A DNA stretch of 12,554 nt from Monoraphidium neglectum. Its lineage: Eukaryota > Chlorophyta > Chlorophyceae > Sphaeropleales > Selenastraceae. Numbering within the stretch: position 1 is the first letter of the stretch; the number at the start of each line of letters is the position of its first letter. The stretch spans positions 1 through 12,554 of the forward strand of contig NW_014011968.1 in assembly GCF_000611645.1 (NCBI RefSeq), read 5' to 3'. This document shows, piece after piece, positions 1-8,647 of this stretch. Below the pieces are notes generated by a model. That model was not told where the DNA came from. It did not search any database and worked only from the letters and a program-made list of their open reading frames with translations. Made by a program: the position numbers and the translations under genes.

Positions 1-1596
1 CGCGCGCGTCCCTCGCGCCCCCTCCCGCCCACCTGCAGCCCCAGGCCCTGCTCCATGTTGTATGTGGCGGCCAGTGCTGCCTGGGTGTAGTGATCTATCT
101 GCCGCGTGGTGGTCAGCGTCACCAGGCTGTTGAGACCGACCTGAAGTCCAAGGGGCAGGGGGCGGGTGGGGCGAGGACGGGTGGCGGGAGTGTGGGGGCA
201 GCGCGCTGCGAGGCGGGAGCTCGTGGGGTTGGCGCCGCCTGGTGGGAGCGGCGCGGGCGGGTCCAGGAGCGGCGCGCATGGGTGCAGCTCCGTCTGCCTG
301 CTGCCATGCGAGCCGCGCGTGGGCGCGCGTACACACAAACACATGCACACACACGCCCACAATCTCTCACAACTTGCCCCACCACACTCTTGTCTCCTTG
401 CGGCATTTGCATCTGACAAATTGGCCGTCCGAATCGCACCCCCCCTTCATGACGCCCCCGTGTTCGTTGCCAACAAACGCGCCCTCCCCTCATCCAACGC
501 AACTCGTGCGCCCCTCTCCCCTCCCAAAAAAAACACACAATCACACTCCCAACACTAACCAGAGAACACCCACCTGCACGCTGCCGTCGATTGTGTTGGA
601 GTCCCCGAGGCTCCGCCGGTACCCCGCCAGCACGCTGCCGCTGCCCAGCATCGTCCCCGGCAGCCGCGGGTGCGTCCGCAGCAGCGCCTGCCCCTGCACC
701 GTCACCGTGCCGCCGTCGGCGCCGCCGACCTCCAAAGGGATCTCCACCGCGTTGGACGCCATCACCATGCGCATCGACGGCGCGCGCGGCGCGCCGTGCG
801 CGAGCGCGGTCGCGTCCAGGCGGCATAGATAGGTGCCCCTGTGATTACTCAGCGCGTCCTGGCGCTTGCGCTCCTGCTCGTCTAGGAACGCCTTCCAGGC
901 GGCGCGGCGCTCCTCGGTGCTCTGCAGCTTTGCACCGACCTCCAGGCCGGAGGAGAGGCCCTCGCGGCCGTATGCGTCGTAGATATCGCGCTTTGAGGGG
1001 TCAGACAGCACCTCATACGCCTCCTGTGTGTGGGGTGGGGGGGGGGAAGTTGCAAGCAGGTGTCGGCATGAGTGTGGTCACGTCCGCAGGTGCGGGCTTG
1101 TGGGTGCGCGTGTTGTGCTATGTGCATGAGCTGGTGAGTGTTTGTGTGCAGACTAACTGAGGGTCCGCTTCCTGACCAGCAGCAAAGGGGGGGCGCGCGG
1201 CCAGCAACTGCGGTGCACTCCATGCAAAAAGTATAGGATGTCAGAGGCGCAGCTGCCACCCCCTCCAGCACTAATCAACGGCCTCGCCGGAACGAGCAGC
1301 ATGCGACTGCGGACCGTAGCATTCCCACTGCCTGCCGCCGCCCTTAACCGCCCAGCCCACCTGCAGCCGAGAGAAGGCCTCCTGGGCCTGCACTCGCAGC
1401 TCCTCATCCGCGTGCTTGTCCGGGTGGAACACAGACGCCAGCTGGCGGTAGGCGCGCTGCAGCCGGCAAGGAGGCAGGCAGGGGAGCAGGGGCAGCAGGG
1501 CATGGGCAGGCATGAGGGAGCGCTAGAGGTGCCCGAAGCGCTGCGTTTGAGCGGGGCAGACCAGCCGCTGCAGCAGCGGCAGTACAGTCGGGAAGC

Positions 1597-1669
<73 letters not shown>

Positions 1670-1833
1670 GCGGCGGCGGCAGTGGCGGCGGCGGCAGCAC
1701 CAGCCACAGTGGCAATGAAATTGCGCTTCGGCGTCGGTCGCCCCACCTTTATCTCCTCAGTGGTGGCTTCCCGCGGCACATTGAGCACCGCATAATATGA
1801 CATCCCGCCGTCCTCCCCCTCCTCAGCCGCCAT
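1..1833 (-). CDS. DNAJC11/OWL1-type J-domain protein, 3' part beyond the left edge
   Basis: Four exons join in phase 0: 1747-1833, 1361-1456, 574-1023 and 33-140 (247 residues). An intron donor at 31-32 shows that the gene continues off the left edge. The start is the ATG at 1831-1833. Exons 1 to 3 form a J domain at about residues 11-80: SYYAVLNVP, then IKRAYRQLA across the first junction, HPD at 40-42, and [22 protein letters not shown] is the loop that stimulates Hsp70 ATPase. The rest ([13 protein letters not shown], then [14 protein letters not shown] in exon 4) resembles the region after the J domain in DNAJC11-like proteins. These include human DNAJC11 of the mitochondrial contact-site complex and plant OWL1, which acts in very-low-fluence light responses. 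From the family, this should be an Hsp70 co-chaperone; its location here is unknown. The first intron (1457-1746) holds 23 CTG units in the transcript, and the 433-base intron 141-573 is rich in GT dinucleotides. The J domain is certain; the subfamily is likely. Confidence 0.85.
1599..1667. repeat. Pure (CAG)23 trinucleotide run in an intron
   Basis: Twenty-three uninterrupted CAG units on the plus strand, followed by CGG units broken by one CAGTGG step (1668 to about 1698). It lies in the first intron of the minus-strand J-domain gene, so the transcript carries CUG followed upstream by GCC-type repeats. It is not translated in the gene model, although it leaves long artefactual poly-Ala, poly-Leu and poly-Ala frames. 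Pure runs of this length are usually length-polymorphic. Confidence 0.97.
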
Positions 1834-3193
1834 CGCGGTGAGCGCCGCCGCTCAGGCGCCCTTGGCTGCAAGCTCGATTTGGTGCCTTATGTTGTGCGCA
1901 CGGGCGCTCCAGATCCTGTGCTGGCCCGTCCACCTATTCAACTCAGGCACGGCTTCTGATGCGCGTGTCTGCAATCCAAAGCAGCACCCACTGCAACAGC
2001 AACCTGCACGTGAGTGTCGTGAGCAGGTGCGGTTGGGAGGCATGGCTGCCAGCGAGCGGCGATGCGCCAACAGCAGGCGTGCGCGGCAGCCACGGCAGCC
2101 GCACAGAAGTCCGTCCTGGCTGCCATCTCTATGCATCAAGATTGCTCCCCTGAAATGGCATCTGCTATGCCGCACGAACTGATGCTGCGGGGTGACGCTG
2201 CACAATTCTGCGCAGTGTCGACAAACCTGCGCAATTGCAAAGCTTGATTGACCACCAAAAGGCACTGCCGCTTGATCTGAAGTATCGCTGCAGATCCTAG
2301 GTGCGAAACAACGTTTTGAAGATCACACAGCAACTGCAGCAGGCCTGGATGGGGTATGTTCTTCAAAATTGCTGGCTAAAATGAATCGGTGTAAGTGATG
2401 ACACATAGAAAATGACCCCTCCGCGCGCCACTGGCCAGGCCAGCCACCTCGGATGACTCAGACACAACGCATCAAAGTATCAAGCATGGCAGGCTACTCC
2501 TGCACATGCAATGAGGTTTGCGGCATATTCAGGCCATAAGAAAAGAAGAACTCAGTCTGATCCTGTTCTACATCACGCTACCGGTGTTAGAACAGCGCGG
2601 CTTCGGGCGCTGTGGGGCCGCACAGCGGCCACTCCCGGGAGTGGGCTGGGCAGGCCTGCAGTCCTTTTGACAAGGCAGGGTCGCCTGCTGAATGGCCGCC
2701 GCATGAAAATTGATGTAGCTGTCAGCTGAATGTGACGACAGTCGCGCTTCAGCGCAGTTGTTGGGCCACGCCGTTGAGGCATGGCCAGCCTCTCACTCGT
2801 CTGACAGGCTGCCTCCCACCTTTGCTGCCTCGCCCTCTGACCAGTACCCCAACCCTTCAGTTTCCGGGCGCCGTGTGGGCATGACATTGCGTTCCATGCA
2901 CATTGTTATGAGCTGGTTTCAAGCCCTTGGGTATTCATGTGCACACATACCAGTAATGTGTCAAAACCGCGGCGATTGACAGGGGTCCTCGCATAGCCAG
3001 CATGCCTGGGCACACCAGCGTTCGCCGCACTGCATGCTCCGGAGTCAACCACACCCGCAAACAGTGAGGGTTACCCTGTTGCATGCCTGTCACCCTTGTC
3101 TGACTGCTGCTGGCACAAGCGTATTGCTCTTTGACCAAAAGTGTGCTGTGCCTCACAGCGCCCTGGACCATCCACTCTCAAGGACACTGCGAG

Positions 3194-3203
3194 CATATAT
3201 ACA
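3194..3203 (+). promoter_or_regulatory. TATA box for the plus-strand membrane-protein gene
   Basis: A CATATATACA stretch with TATATA at 3196-3201 stands out in a mixed-composition region. A start of transcription 25 to 30 bases downstream would fall near 3225-3230, giving a 5' leader of about 245 bases before the ATG at 3472. The assignment rests only on the motif, its strand and its position. Confidence 0.45.
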
Positions 3204-3222
3204 AGTTTGATAAATCCTTGTC

Positions 3223-3414
3223 ATGGCAGAAACTTTTGTTGACGCGGCGGGACTGCTTGGGTTCCATTGCATGCAAATCACTTCATCAGTGGCCGCCGGA
3301 CATCCACGGCTGTCCATGAGTCCAGGAGGTGGAGCACCTGCGCCTGGTGGCTATGGCGACAGTGCGCTGCAGATTCACAATTGGGCGGATGGCTACCCTC
3401 TCATGTCATCATAA
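3223..3414 (+). CDS. Possible 63-codon upstream ORF or small protein (weak)
   Basis: An ATG-initiated frame (MAETFVDAAGLLGF at the start, TAA at 3412-3414) begins 22 bases after the TATA box at 3196-3201 and ends 57 bases before the ATG of the membrane-protein gene. The residues look fairly protein-like (a mixed N-terminal half, then Gly/Pro-rich SPGGGAPAPGGYGD), but no family is recognised. If transcription starts at the usual distance from the TATA box, the ATG may lie at or just upstream of the 5' end and be skipped. It could be an upstream ORF lowering translation of the main gene, a small protein, or chance. Codon bias is weaker than in the neighbouring exons. Confidence 0.25.
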   Translation: MAETFVDAAGLLGFHCMQITSSVAAGHPRLSMSPGGGAPAPGGYGDSALQIHNWADGYPLMSS

Positions 3415-3471
3415 AGCACGTCAAGTCACATTCAACACTCCGAATTCTGCGAGCTACAGGACTTTTGCGCC

Positions 3472-5432
3472 ATGGCGACCAGATCTGCGGTCGTGCTCAC
3501 GGTGGTCTCGATAGCGCTGGCCGCGGCAATTTTCTACCACTTCAACTTCCGCCTGGTACCGTACATGCAACCGCTGATGGTGCGACACAAGGAAACTGTC
3601 CCAGTCGCTGAGCTCAGCATCACCGACGCGCGGGCTGCGGCTGGCTGGGGACACACACGCAGCAACTGGGCAGCTGGCAACATTGAACAGTAGCTCCGGC
3701 GCGATCGGCATGCGAGCACTGCAAAGTCCATCCGCCTCCTCGCCTTGCCGTCACAACACATGCCACCCACGCATCCCAAACCCGGCAGGACTCATGCGGC
3801 CTGGCCGGCCCACCAAAGGGCACCCCCAGGCCTTTCTTCAAGCTGGGCAACGCCTTCCTCGACGGCCTCCACTGCCTCATCACCCCCTTCTTCCTGGACT
3901 GCGTCGGGCAGCCCGCGGGGCGCTTCTGGGTGCGCGGCCGCACACGCCTGGGACTGCGCCCGAGCGGGGTCGGCCACAGGAGCCCGGGCGCCTGGCGCCG
4001 CGCACGGGCGCCGCCTGTGCGGGGCGCGCAGCGAGGCCGTAACAGCAGCGACGTCAGCAGCAATGGCGGCGGCGGCGGCAGGCAGGCAGCCCCCGCTCTC
4101 GGCGCCGTCCATCCCGTCCACCCCAGCAAAGCCTGTGCGACCGGCCAACTGCACCTGCCGGCCCCCAAACCTTTCACCGCCCCACCCTCCACCCGCGCAC
4201 CGTCACCCGTCCCGTACCGACATCATCCGCAGCAGCCCGCACGCCCGCCCACCACTGTCATCACCCGCCACCACACCGCGTATATGTAGTACCCGTGTGC
4301 AGCAACTCCTGCACGTTCCCCCGCCCAGGTCGGCACGTGACGTCATCCCTACGTCACCACCCGCAGGTTCTGCAGACCCTGGCGACGGCCACGCCCGTGG
4401 TGAGCCTGCTGGCAGTCGAGGAGTCGCGATCCTCGGCCCGCGGCCTGGTGCGCTGCGTCTTCCTGGTCCTGGTGGTGGCGCAGCTGCTGGGCGTCAGCGT
4501 GGCGCTGCCGGCGCTGTGGCTGCCCTGCTACCTGCTGCTGTCCAAGCACAGGGTGGAGGGCGCCTTCCTGCCCGCTGGGAAGGTGGGGCGGGGCGGCTAA
4601 CAACGGGGACGGTCCAGCGGCGTTGTTTGCGGAAAGGGCGGGGCCTGCCATCGGCGCGCGCCGGCGCGTGCGCGCGGGGGATTCCGGGAGTGTTGGTGCC
4701 GTCCAAGCCTGACGGTCGCAGCAATGGTGGATCACAGAACGTTGGGCTGACCCACACGCATGGGCGTTTCTGCTGCCCTTCCCCTCCTCATTCCACCAGC
4801 TTCGGTGTCCCGGCTGCCCCTCCACCCCCTCCTGATCCCCCCACCCCCGTTGCACGCAGGTCCCCGCGATCGCCGCCCAGGCCGCCATGGCGACCGCTGT
4901 CACCCTGCCGCTCGTCTACGCCACCCGCTTCCCCGAGGCCGCCCAGCCGCCGCTCATCGCCGGCTTCAACCTCGCCGTCCCCTGCCTCGCGCTGCTCTGG
5001 ACGCTCGCGCCCGGCGGCGCGCGGCCCGGCAACGCGGCGGCGGCGGGCGCGCTGCGCTTCGTGGCGCTCATCGGCTTCGCGGCCCACGCCCTGTCGGTGG
5101 TCGACCTCTTCGTGCTGTCCCACGGCGGCGACGCTGACTCAGCGCGGCGCGAGCTGGCGGCGGTCGCGGCGAACGCGTCCGCCGACGTCATGCCCGCGAA
5201 TTTCATGATGTATGACTTCCTGGGGGTCCTGGGGTCCGCCCTGATATTTGTGTTGGCAGAGGAAGGGCTGGCGGGGGCGGGCGCCTTCCTGGGCCTCAGC
5301 CTGCTGGCCGGCCCAGGCGCCGCGTTCGGCCTGGCGTGCGCGCGGCGGGAGGCGCGGCTTGCGGCCGGCGCGGCAAAGGCGCCGCTGCCGTGCGGGGCGC
5401 CGGCCGTGGCCGCGGCCGCCAAGCGAGACTGA
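3472..5432 (+). CDS. Unrecognised multi-pass membrane protein, four exons
   Basis: The proposed exons 3472-3579, 3789-3929, 4367-4582 and 4860-5432 all join in phase 0 and give 345 residues. The start has a strong context (GCGCCATGGCG). Exon 1 is a signal-anchor-like segment (VVLTVVSIALAAAIFYHF, residues 7-24). Exon 2 carries LGNAFLDGLHCLITPFFLD (55-73) and PAGRFW (78-83). Exon 3 carries ATPVVSLLAVEESR (91-104) and a long hydrophobic stretch at 114-141. Exon 4 adds hydrophobic segments near 165-177, 186-204, 221-242, 271-288 and 293-315, then an Ala-rich basic tail. About seven or eight membrane passes are likely. Acidic and aromatic residues in or near the membrane (FLDG, FFLD, VEESR, MMYDFLG, LAEEG) suggest a defined function, but I know no family with this pattern. 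The ends of exons 3 and 4 are firm. The exon 1 donor is the least certain; GTACCG at 3556 is a phase-0 alternative. The introns are 209, 437 and 277 bases. Confidence 0.65.
4334..4339. promoter_or_regulatory. CACGTG motif in an intron
   Basis: A palindromic CACGTG followed by ACGTCA (CACGTGACGTCA, 4334-4345) lies 27 bases before the third exon of the membrane-protein gene. In plants G-box plus ACGT-core motifs bind bZIP and bHLH factors. Its place inside an intron, close to the acceptor, makes a regulatory role doubtful. Confidence 0.15.
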
Positions 5433-5783
5433 GTGCTTGGGGACTGACAAGGCTGCCTGCTGCTGGGCCCTTGACGCAAGACGGCCTCGTATGCTCATGC
5501 TTGCTCTTGATGCACATAGTCACACGGAACACTACTGTGTCAGAATCGCCGGTTGTGAGAGCTGCGGGGAGGGGGGAGGTCACACGACTAGTGCGGGGGT
5601 TGTCGCTCCCACAAGCCCTTGTCAACCGGCTCAAGATTGCATCATTCGGGCAGCTGACACATCCTTGCTGCTGTCACGCAACCCATCCACCTGCCATGCA
5701 CACTTGCATCGTGCGTCTCATGCTCCCTTTCGCCGCCACCCCCACTCTGCTGGGCCCCCACACGAGAAACTTTTCTCCCCTGC

Positions 5784-5788
5784 TTACA
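5784..5788 (-). terminator. Candidate TGTAA polyadenylation signal of the FAM227-like gene
   Basis: This is the only minus-strand TGTAA (TTACA on the plus strand) in the 745-base convergent region, 390 bases after the stop of the FAM227-like gene. TGTAA is the usual poly(A) signal in Chlamydomonas and relatives. It would place the cleavage site around 5765-5775. Confidence 0.35.
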
Positions 5789-5957
5789 ATGCCCCAGCTC
5801 TCAAGACCGCATCGATGTTGCCCGCCACACCTTGCTGCGCGGTGTGTCCCATAGCCTGCACGACCAAGCAAGCTGTTGCGCTGCCTCTCACGCAGCAAGC
5901 AACAGGTAGCCCGCACAACCCCTTTCGTTCCCGTGCCGACCCCTGACTGATTGCATT

Positions 5958-5962
5958 TGTAA
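5958..5962 (+). terminator. Candidate TGTAA polyadenylation signal of the membrane-protein gene
   Basis: This is the only plus-strand TGTAA in the convergent region, 526 bases after the stop of the membrane-protein gene. If both signals are used, the two transcripts overlap by roughly 200 bases. Confidence 0.35.
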
Positions 5963-6177
5963 CCGATGCCAAGGAAGGACACAGGGTGTGCAAAGGGGCA
6001 GAAACACAAAGCATGCATGCGGCACGCATGCAAGTGGTGGGCGCTGCAGAACCAACTGCCTGCTGCGGCTGCCACACCAAGACTCCCCTTGGACGGGCCG
6101 CCAAGGCAGCAGCAGCCCGCAGTGCAACAGAGCTAGTTGCATCCCTAAAATGTGCGGCGCAAACGCCACGCCACACA

Positions 6178-8236
6178 TCACCGGCGCCCCACGCCATCCC
6201 CCCGGTCCCGTGCCAGACCCTCCATCACCCGCCGTGCCGCCTTGGCCGTCCTCACGCCGCCCAGCTGCGCCGGCCGGCCCGACACCCCTGAGACCCCTCG
6301 CTGCCCCGCGCCCGCCACTGCGCCGCCGCCGCCGCTGCTGCCGCTGCAACTGCTGCCGCCCATCAGCGCCGCAGCGAGCTCCACGCTGCGGCCCCTGGGG
6401 TGGTATTTGTGCTCGCACCGCCAGTCAACGCCGCGCCACTCCAGGTTTGACCGCAGCCGCCCCGCCTTGCAGGCCGCGTCCGTCTCCGCGGCGCCGGCGG
6501 CCGCGCCCGCCGCAGCCGCCGCCGTCGCCGCTGCAGAGCAGCCACCGCAAAGGCCTGCGATTGCGCTACCAAGGTCCCGGCGGAGCCTGCGGTCTAGCCG
6601 CATGGCCAGCCCCGCACAGCCCTGGATCTCCCGCCGCTCACGCTGCGAACCGCGGCGTGCTGCTACCACCTCCCGGCACAGCCTGCGGCTGCGCGCTTCG
6701 TACGCCGCCGCCGCTGCCTCGGCCGCCGCGTGGCACTCTGCCGCGCGCGCCGAGCACGCCGCCGCAGTGCCGCCGCTGCTTCTGCCGTCGATGTTACTGC
6801 CTGCGTCTGCGCCGCCACCCCCGCCCGATGGCCGAACCATGGCGGGGTCGCGGCACGAGCCACCGGCGCACCTTGGTCGCAGCGCGGACACCCCTCCGTC
6901 GGCCCCGCGGCCGCCGCCGCTGGCGCCCCCCTTGATGCACGCCTGCTCCACCTTGCGCCGCCCCGCGCGCAGGTCGTGCGCAGGCAGGCGCGCAGCACCC
7001 AGCGCGCGCTCCATCAGTGGGCCTGGCAGGCAGTTGACAAAGCCGACTGTCGCCGGCTGGCGTTTGGCCGGCCCCCCGCGGCCGTCCCAGCGCCCGCCGT
7101 CAGCACCACGCAGACTTGTGACGTCACCAGCCTCTGCTGCGGCTTCGCCTGTGCAGCACTGGCCACCGCCAGCCGCGCCACTACTATAAGCAGCGGCCTC
7201 GTCAGCGGCGTCCGGAAGCCCGAGGGGCAGCAGCAGCTGCTCGTCTTCCCCCAGGCGCTGCAGCGCGTCTGCAGCGGACGGCGGGCCGTCTGCGGGGCCT
7301 GGGGGCTCCCCGGGAAGAGGCCCTGTGTGGTCGAGGGACACGGGTTGACGCAAACATGCATGAGCCGATGATTGCATTGGCAAGTGACTCTGAAGGACAG
7401 CAGGAAGAACCAGGCGCCCTCAAGGCGGCAATCCAGCCCGGTCGTGCACCCAGCAAGGCGGCTGCACTAATCAACGCGCGCCTCCGAGCGTGGCACCCGG
7501 GCAGCAGCCGCGCGCGCACCCGTGCACCACAGCCGCAGCTGCCGCCGCAGCCGCGCCTCCAGCCCTTCCCCCAGCTCTCCCGCCGCCGCGCTGCGCGGGA
7601 ACGCCGCGGCCAGCAGCGCCGCCGCGGAGCGCGCGGTCGCCGCGACCCACAACCGCAAGTAGGCATCCCCCGCGGCGCCGCGGCGCCCCATGAGCGCGGA
7701 CACGTAGTGCCGCGACATCGCCGCGACGACGCGCGCCTGCAGCGGCGCGGAGGCGGGGTCCTCTGGCAGGAAGGCGGCGGCGGCCGCCCACCACGCCAGG
7801 TCTAGCACGCGGGCCGCGTTTGCCGCCTGCATGCCCCAGCTGCGCCACGCCAGCCTGAGGGAAGGAGCGCGGCGGCGGTGCGACGGGCGAGGTGCAGGGC
7901 AGGCAGGGCGAGGGGGGGTAAGCATGCAGCCGGGTGACGGAGGCGTCAGAATTCTGAGCGGTCGGGCGTTGCTGTCCGAGATGCTGCGTCCTGTATGAGC
8001 AATCCCAGCGTGATTCCAAGATGGGTCTTGTACATGCACGTATGCATGATAAGGGCCGCAGCGCTGCCACGGCCACCCACCTGGCCGCCTCTGCGTGCAG
8101 CGCCTGCGACGCAGCTTCCACCGCCGCCTGCAACGCCTCGTGCTCGCTGCAGGGCGCCCAGCCGAACGGCGGCAGCAGCACACGCTCGTCTTCACAGGCG
8201 CACGGCAGCTCCACGCCACCCACCCAGCCGCCGCCG

Positions 8237-8292
<56 letters not shown>

Positions 8293-8472
8293 ATGGCGTG
8301 GCGGCGCGGGGGCGCGTCCGGAGGGGTCACCCTGCGCAGCGCCCGCTGCTACGCCCGCCCCGAGGAGGCTGCAGCGCGCGCTGAGCGCGTCAAGCTGCCG
8401 CAGAAGGCGCGATACTTGCGGGTCGGCCGCCTGCGCCTGCAGCAGCTCATACACAGTCTTTTGAGGGCCCAT
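6178..8472 (-). CDS. FAM227-like (FWWh domain) protein with a polyglutamine tract
   Basis: Three exons (8081-8472, 7520-7854, 6178-7322) join in phases 2 and 1 to give 623 residues. The ATG at 8470-8472 (AACATGGGC) is the first ATG in its frame. The N-terminus (KTVYELLQAQAADPQVSRLL) is followed by 18 glutamines at residues 61-78, all CAG. Residues about 115-250 match the FAM227 pattern: a helical run, then VLDLAWWAAAAAFLPED (AWWA at 151-154 in place of FWWh), SRHYVSALM, AALLAAAFPRSAA and RRQLRLWCTG. Further on, GFVNCLPGPLMERAL (336-350) resembles the conserved 'F-x-L-x-G-x-SPLv' block of the family. Residues about 442-497 form a charged, possibly coiled helix, and RSNLEWRGVDWRCEHKYHP is near 533-551. 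The final 80 residues are Gly/Ala/Ser-rich. FAM227 proteins have no known enzyme activity and occur mainly in ciliated eukaryotes, so a flagellar role is a guess. The last exon is one long open stretch and could hide a further intron in its Gly/Ala-rich parts. Confidence 0.65.
8239..8292. repeat. (CTG)18 run encoding polyglutamine on the minus strand
   Basis: Eighteen uninterrupted CTG units on the plus strand read as 18 consecutive CAG glutamine codons in exon 1 of the FAM227-like gene, between RAPAPPRH and PGGGWVGG. There is no CAA interruption, so the run should be prone to length change in steps of one residue. Confidence 0.97.
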
Positions 8473-8547
8473 GTTGGAGTGCCCTGCGCTTGCCCTCACG
8501 GCAGCACGAGCGCTCGTCGGCGGATGCAGCAGAGGCGGCGTGGGAAT

Positions 8548-8553
8548 CACGTG
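8548..8553. promoter_or_regulatory. Proximal G-box upstream of the FAM227-like gene
   Basis: The palindrome CACGTG lies 75 bases upstream of the ATG (A at 8472), with a second copy at 8642-8647. No TATA box is seen in the same 150 bases. CACGTG is the core site of plant and algal bHLH and bZIP factors; that it works here is inferred from position only. Confidence 0.3.
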
Positions 8554-8641
8554 GTGACAATGTTAACTTCAAGCATCAAATGACGTGCCAGATCTTATTG
8601 TATTTCATCGACCAGCGAAACGCCTTTGTTGCGTGAGAGTC

Positions 8642-8647
8642 CACGTG
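8642..8647. promoter_or_regulatory. Distal G-box upstream of the FAM227-like gene
   Basis: This second CACGTG palindrome (in CCACGTGGGA) is 88 bases further from the ATG than the first. Paired G-boxes are common in regulated plant promoters. One copy per few kilobases is expected by chance in GC-rich DNA. Confidence 0.25.

Larger units (their letters stand above)
1834..3471. other. Divergent intergenic region between the J-domain and membrane-protein genes
   Basis: This 1.6 kb stretch separates two genes transcribed away from each other and is clearly less GC-rich than the flanking exons. The short frames in it (60 to 115 codons) have no family signature and no convincing splice partners. 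It should hold both promoters. A CACGTG G-box lies at 2007-2012, 173 bases upstream of the J-domain ATG, and a TATA box lies at 3196-3201. I see no TATA box next to the J-domain start, no tRNA-like structure and no terminal repeats of a transposon. Confidence 0.7.
5433..6177. other. Convergent 3' intergenic region
   Basis: This is 745 bases between the stop of the plus-strand membrane-protein gene and the stop of the minus-strand FAM227-like gene. No coding exon is recognised. It should consist of the two 3' untranslated regions. Each strand has a single TGTAA: plus strand at 5958-5962, minus strand at 5784-5788. The short open frames here lack family signatures. Confidence 0.7.

Noticed and set aside
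331..357. A CA-rich stretch (ACACACAAACACATGCACACACACG)
   Set aside because: This is an ordinary imperfect dinucleotide tract inside an intron of the J-domain gene, with no sign of function.
1153..1833. Poly-Ala, poly-Leu or poly-Ala proteins across the CAG run at 1599-1667
   Set aside because: The run lies in an intron bounded by clear GT-AG sites. Splicing it out restores a continuous J domain (IKRAYRQLA).
3745..5208. A 487-codon open frame on the plus strand
   Set aside because: It runs through introns and in a shifted frame of the membrane-protein exons. Its composition (Pro/Arg/Ser-rich) is what out-of-frame GC-rich DNA gives, while the chosen frames carry coherent hydrophobic segments and matching splice phases.
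5988..7189. Two long plus-strand frames (315 and 345 codons) over the last FAM227-like exon
   Set aside because: They are antisense shadows of a GC-rich exon. They are Pro/Arg-rich without motifs, whereas the minus strand carries FAM227-like blocks in a phase that continues from the upstream exons.
1269..7478. The 13-base word GCACTAATCAACG occurs at about 1269 and about 7466, both inside minus-strand introns
   Set aside because: A shared 13-mer is expected by chance in a window of this size. The two copies lie nearer the donors than the acceptors, so they are unlikely to be branch points, and the match does not extend.
7467..7519. Ending the FAM227-like protein at the in-frame stop near 7467
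   Set aside because: A GTGCGC donor at 7519 and a CACAG acceptor at 7323 join in matching phase to a long open frame with a further family block (FVNCLPGPLMERAL). The tail read past the donor is arginine/alanine junk.
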